Shown here: one piece after another, positions 7,499 to 9,775 of the stretch
How positions within the stretch are numbered: position 1 is the stretch's first letter
How the letters are laid out: the number at the start of each line of letters is the position of its first letter
Translations under genes and position numbers: made by a program
Notes under the pieces: model-generated
The model's database searches: none
What the model was told of the DNA's origin: nothing
What the model saw: the letters and a program-made list of their open reading frames with translations, nothing else
Source of the DNA: an uncultured Ruminococcus sp.
GTDB lineage: Bacteria > Bacillota > Clostridia > Oscillospirales > CAG-272
NCBI GenBank assembly: GCA_902783755.1
Contig: CACZSC010000035.1
Span: 1 to 9,775, forward strand
Direction: 5' to 3'
DNA: 9,775 nt

Positions 7499-8236
7499 CT
7501 ATTTCTTAATGCGGAGGATACGTAAAAACAAATGACCGAAGAACAACATCTGGTTCCCGATGTTCCGCTTGAAAACTTCCGGGCGTAAGAAAATCCTTAC
7601 CAGCCATTCCAGTCCCATCTTTTGCCAAAAACTGCCGGGCCGTTTTGAATTGCCGGCGTACCAGTCAAAGACGTTCCCCACGCTGATGCTCAAGCCTGCA
7701 TTCAGCTTCGGCATCTGCTCGTAGGTCCATTTTTCCTGTTTCGGAGCAGTCAGTCCGACGATGAGGACATCCGGCCGAAAAGCATTGACGGCATCCCGCA
7801 TGGCCGCATTGTCCTCTTCTGAAAAGGCCGGTTTGAAAGGCGGAGAATAGAAGGCGGTTTGAACATGGGGGTATTCACGTGCCATCCGTGTGCGGATTTT
7901 CTCCAAGGTTTCCGTCGTGGAACCGAGCAGGAAGACTCGGCCGCCCGTGTGCTCCATCTTGTCCAGGAAATAGATGAAACAATCCCATCCCGTAATTCTC
8001 CTGGCCCTTTTCCCATAGACGAGGAGGGGCCACAAGCCGAAATAAACGCCATCCAGGACGAGAAAGTCCGATCCTTGCAGAGCCGCCATCATCGCCGGAT
8101 CTTTGCAGGAGAGTCCATAAGAATTCGGGCTGATGGTGTTGATGACTTTCCGCTCAGAAAGCGGGACAACCTGGAGACTCTCCTTGATCAGGGTATAACC
8201 GTCAAAAACCAGACAGCCATTCTTTTCTTCCATCAT
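7499..8236 (-). CDS. WecG/TagA/CpsF-family glycosyltransferase (GT26)
   Basis: Encodes 245 residues, normal for the family, which uses a GT-E fold to add the second sugar to a polyprenyl-diphosphate-linked sugar (for example ManNAc or ManNAcA onto GlcNAc in TagA and WecG). Family blocks are visible: VINTISPNS (31-39; Thr34/Asn38 region of the active site), FLVLDGVYF (58-66; Asp62 corresponds to the catalytic-base Asp), ITGWDCF (81-87), FLLGS (102-106), VGLTAPKQEKW (160-170), SVGNVFDWYAG (185-195) and GLEWLVRIFLRPEVFKRN (208-225), the C-terminal arm that helps membrane docking. The Arg/Lys-rich tail fits a peripheral membrane protein. It lies 15 nt after the glycosylphosphotransferase gene, matching the idea that the two catalyse consecutive first steps. 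The first of two adjacent ATGs is used, behind a purine-rich site. The donor sugar is not known. Confidence 0.9.
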   Translation of the reverse strand: MMEEKNGCLVFDGYTLIKESLQVVPLSERKVINTISPNSYGLSCKDPAMMAALQGSDFLVLDGVYFGLWPLLVYGKRARRITGWDCFIYFLDKMEHTGGRVFLLGSTTETLEKIRTRMAREYPHVQTAFYSPPFKPAFSEEDNAAMRDAVNAFRPDVLIVGLTAPKQEKWTYEQMPKLNAGLSISVGNVFDWYAGNSKRPGSFWQKMGLEWLVRIFLRPEVFKRNIGNQMLFFGHLFLRILRIKK

Positions 8237-8238
8237 GA

Positions 8239-8250
8239 TTCCTTCCTCTT
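8239..8250 (-). promoter_or_regulatory. Purine-rich ribosome-binding-like site before the GT26 gene
   Basis: On the minus strand the 15-nt gap before the GT26 start reads AAGAGGAAGGAA and then 2 nt to the first ATG. It resembles a Shine-Dalgarno sequence and favours the first of the two adjacent ATGs. Bacteroidetes depend little on such sites, so its weight is limited. Confidence 0.35.
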
Positions 8251-8251
8251 G

Positions 8252-9682
8252 TCAATAGGCCTTCTGGTCTCCTCCGCGAAGAAGCTGCCAGATGGTAATA
8301 AAGAAAATGGAGAGATCCAGTTCGATGGACCAGTGCTCGATATACCAGATGTCCAGCTCCACGCGGCGTTTCATCTCATCTAATTCCTTGGTTTCTCCCC
8401 GGCATCCGTTAATCTGGGCCCACCCGGTAATTCCGGGTTTGGCAAAATGGCGGACCATATAGTCCCCGATCAGGCCGGAATAGACATCGGTGTGATGAAT
8501 CATATGGGGACGGGGACCGATAATAGACATGTCTCCCTTCAGTACATTGATGAACTGGGGCAGTTCGTCAAGGGAACTCTTTCGGAGGAACTCCCCGAAA
8601 GGAAATACACGGCTGTCACCTTTGACGGCCTGTTTTGTGTCTGCATCCCGGCTCGGATGCATGGAGCGGAATTTCAGGCATTCAAAATCCTTCCCTTCGT
8701 ACCCCGTCCGTTTCTGCCGGAAAAAGACAGGGCCGGGGGAGGATAGTTTGATGCCGATGGCACAGAAGAGCCAGATAAAGGGGAAGAGCGTACAAAGGAA
8801 CAGAAGGGACAACACAATGTCCCCACCCCTTTTGACGATGGCGGCCATGGGGGTATTGAGCGGCTCATCGTGCAGGGAAATGACGTTGACGCTGCCCAAC
8901 TGGCTGAAACGCATTTTCCGTTTGGGATATCCTTCCATGTCCGGGACATACTTGAACCGGACCATCTTGTTCTCGCAGAGCTGGACCAGACGGTTGACCG
9001 TTTCCGTATGGGTGGCGGGATTCAGCGAACACAGCACCTCTTTGATATTGGGGTAAGACCGTTCGATGTATCCGAAACAATCTTCAATTCCTCCCAGGCG
9101 CGTTGCATCTTGGGGAATCTCCCCGCCTTCTTCCGAAAAGAAGCCCAGGACACTGTATCCCCTGTCGTGGAAACTGTCATGAATCAGGTAATCGTAGATC
9201 GAAAGGAGGTTCTGGGCGGAACCGACCATCAGGACGGGGTAGTTGTTGGCTCCTTTTCGCCGGATCAGGCTGATAATCTGGCGGAAAAGCAGATGGACCA
9301 TGACCGTCAGGATGCTGGTGACCGCCAGCTGCAGGGCAAGGGTTTTCCCCTGCAGGGTCAACTCGTAAATGATGGCCATGAGCCCGTTAAACAGCGCCCA
9401 GGTAAGGAAAGCGTTCAGGAAAGCCAAGCTGGCGATGTTGACAGCGGAACGGTTGCGTTCGTTGAGGTGGATGCCGGCGATGGCGATAGAAAGGAGGAGC
9501 GACCCGATCAGGATGACCCATGTCCCATCCTGTTCGTAGATGGGGAGGTTCTTGGCGCGGATCATGTGGGTGCCATACAAAATCCATAGCAGGGTCCCGA
9601 CCTGGATGATGGCATCCATGATGAAAGCCGGCACCTTGTAAAAGATGGATTCTTTGGTGGCAGTATTAAGGGTCTTCAGCAT
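8252..9682 (-). CDS. Polyprenyl glycosylphosphotransferase (initiating sugar-phosphate transferase)
   Basis: Encodes 476 residues of the WbaP/WcaJ-type polyisoprenyl-phosphate hexose-1-phosphate transferase family, which starts repeat-unit assembly by moving sugar-1-phosphate from a UDP-sugar to undecaprenyl phosphate. Four hydrophobic segments lie at about 17-40, 53-72, 82-109 and 114-140. A soluble Rossmann-like CoA-binding-type domain follows (about 146-275). The catalytic domain begins with KRGGDIVLSLLFL and a membrane-inserted helix (about 284-312), then SPGPVFFRQKRTGYEGKDFE (315-334), FRSMHP, LRKSSLDELPQFINVLKGD (366-384, with the Asp372-Glu373 catalytic pair), MSIIGPRP (385-392) and PGITGWAQINGCRGET (416-431). 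All expected blocks are intact. It is the first gene of the leftward operon, 12 nt beyond a TAnnTTTG element. An in-frame Met22 is a less likely start because it would cut into the first membrane segment. Whether glucose, galactose or an N-acetyl sugar is used cannot be told. Confidence 0.93.
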   Translation of the reverse strand: MLKTLNTATKESIFYKVPAFIMDAIIQVGTLLWILYGTHMIRAKNLPIYEQDGTWVILIGSLLLSIAIAGIHLNERNRSAVNIASLAFLNAFLTWALFNGLMAIIYELTLQGKTLALQLAVTSILTVMVHLLFRQIISLIRRKGANNYPVLMVGSAQNLLSIYDYLIHDSFHDRGYSVLGFFSEEGGEIPQDATRLGGIEDCFGYIERSYPNIKEVLCSLNPATHTETVNRLVQLCENKMVRFKYVPDMEGYPKRKMRFSQLGSVNVISLHDEPLNTPMAAIVKRGGDIVLSLLFLCTLFPFIWLFCAIGIKLSSPGPVFFRQKRTGYEGKDFECLKFRSMHPSRDADTKQAVKGDSRVFPFGEFLRKSSLDELPQFINVLKGDMSIIGPRPHMIHHTDVYSGLIGDYMVRHFAKPGITGWAQINGCRGETKELDEMKRRVELDIWYIEHWSIELDLSIFFITIWQLLRGGDQKAY

Positions 9683-9694
9683 TGTTTCAATTTA

Positions 9695-9727
9695 CAAAGA
9701 TAACATTTTTTGCAGAATCCTGTCATA
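9695..9727 (-). promoter_or_regulatory. Bacteroidetes-type promoter for the leftward operon
   Basis: The minus strand carries TATCTTTG at 9702-9695, a full match to the Bacteroidetes -7 consensus TAnnTTTG. A weak -33 candidate, TATG at 9727-9724 (3 of 4 matches to TTTG), lies 21 nt upstream of it. The -7 element ends only 12 nt before the ATG of the glycosylphosphotransferase, so the leader would be just a few nucleotides long. That is unusual and lowers confidence a little. The leader is AT-rich with no Shine-Dalgarno sequence. Confidence 0.55.
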
Positions 9728-9744
9728 TCCCCACAAATTGGGAT
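9727..9744. repeat. Short inverted repeat between the two divergent promoters
   Basis: A perfect 5-bp dyad, ATCCC (9727-9731) and GGGAT (9740-9744), with an 8-nt AT-rich centre. Its ends touch the -33 candidate of the leftward promoter on one side and that of the rightward promoter on the other. That is the position expected for an operator, but arms of 5 bp can occur by chance. Confidence 0.25.
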
Positions 9745-9774
9745 TGACAAGAAGGAAAAACCGCCGTACCTTTG
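9744..9774 (+). promoter_or_regulatory. Bacteroidetes-type promoter pointing rightward out of the window
   Basis: The plus strand has TTG at 9744-9746 (in ATTGAC), a 20-nt spacer, and TACCTTTG at 9767-9774. This matches the Bacteroidetes sigma-factor consensus (TTTG-like -33, TAnnTTTG -7, spacer about 19-21) well. The gene it would drive lies beyond the right edge, so the region is a divergent promoter between two transcription units. Confidence 0.6.
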
Positions 9775-9775
9775 C

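Noticed and set aside
8870..9589. A 239-residue plus-strand open frame opposite the glycosylphosphotransferase gene
   Set aside because: It is antisense to membrane and Rossmann-like segments of an intact enzyme; its Gln/Asp/Gly/Val-rich sequence shows no domain and no promoter is seen before it.
1..9775. CRISPR array, tRNA/rRNA genes, insertion sequences or phage genes
   Set aside because: No regularly spaced repeats, cloverleaf-like segments, transposase or integrase motifs were seen by eye; nearly all sequence is taken up by ten overlapping or closely spaced polysaccharide-type genes.

Overview
The window looks like part of a surface-polysaccharide (capsule, exopolysaccharide or O-antigen type) biosynthesis locus from a member of the Bacteroidetes, most likely a Bacteroidales bacterium with moderately high GC content (by eye a little over half). 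The taxonomic reading rests on TAnnTTTG-type -7 promoter elements at the right end, a lipoprotein and a beta-helix protein inside a glycosyltransferase operon, and the general look of the WecG/TagA-type and polyprenyl glycosylphosphotransferase proteins. No marker gene fixes the genus.

Layout. Six genes run left to right from 1 to 5600: the 3' end of a putative glycosyltransferase (left-truncated), a GT4 glycosyltransferase, a DUF4886/SGNH-like lipoprotein, a secreted right-handed beta-helix protein, a GT2 glycosyltransferase, and a fucosyltransferase-like GT-B protein. They are packed with ATGA overlaps, a 19-nt overlap and a 3-nt gap, so they almost certainly form one operon. Four genes run right to left from 9682 to 5587: a polyprenyl glycosylphosphotransferase, a WecG/TagA/CpsF-type GT26 glycosyltransferase, a Gfo/Idh/MocA oxidoreductase and an aldo/keto-reductase-like TIM-barrel protein. 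These are also tightly spaced. The two operons converge and their last genes overlap by 14 nt, with no intergenic terminator. The only real non-coding stretch is 9683-9775, which carries two divergent Bacteroidetes-type promoters and a small dyad between them. One drives the leftward operon; the other points out of the window.

How the genes fit together (inference from families). The glycosylphosphotransferase loads the first sugar phosphate onto undecaprenyl phosphate at the inner membrane. The GT26 enzyme probably adds the second sugar. The GT4, GT2, fucosyltransferase-like and truncated enzymes extend or decorate the repeat unit. The oxidoreductase and TIM-barrel protein probably modify a sugar precursor. 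The lipoprotein and beta-helix protein carry export signals and probably act on the polymer outside the cytoplasm. No flippase, polymerase or chain-length regulator is visible, so the locus must continue beyond the window.

The least explained parts are the exported SGNH-like plus beta-helix pair between glycosyltransferases, and the coupled oxidoreductase plus TIM-barrel pair.
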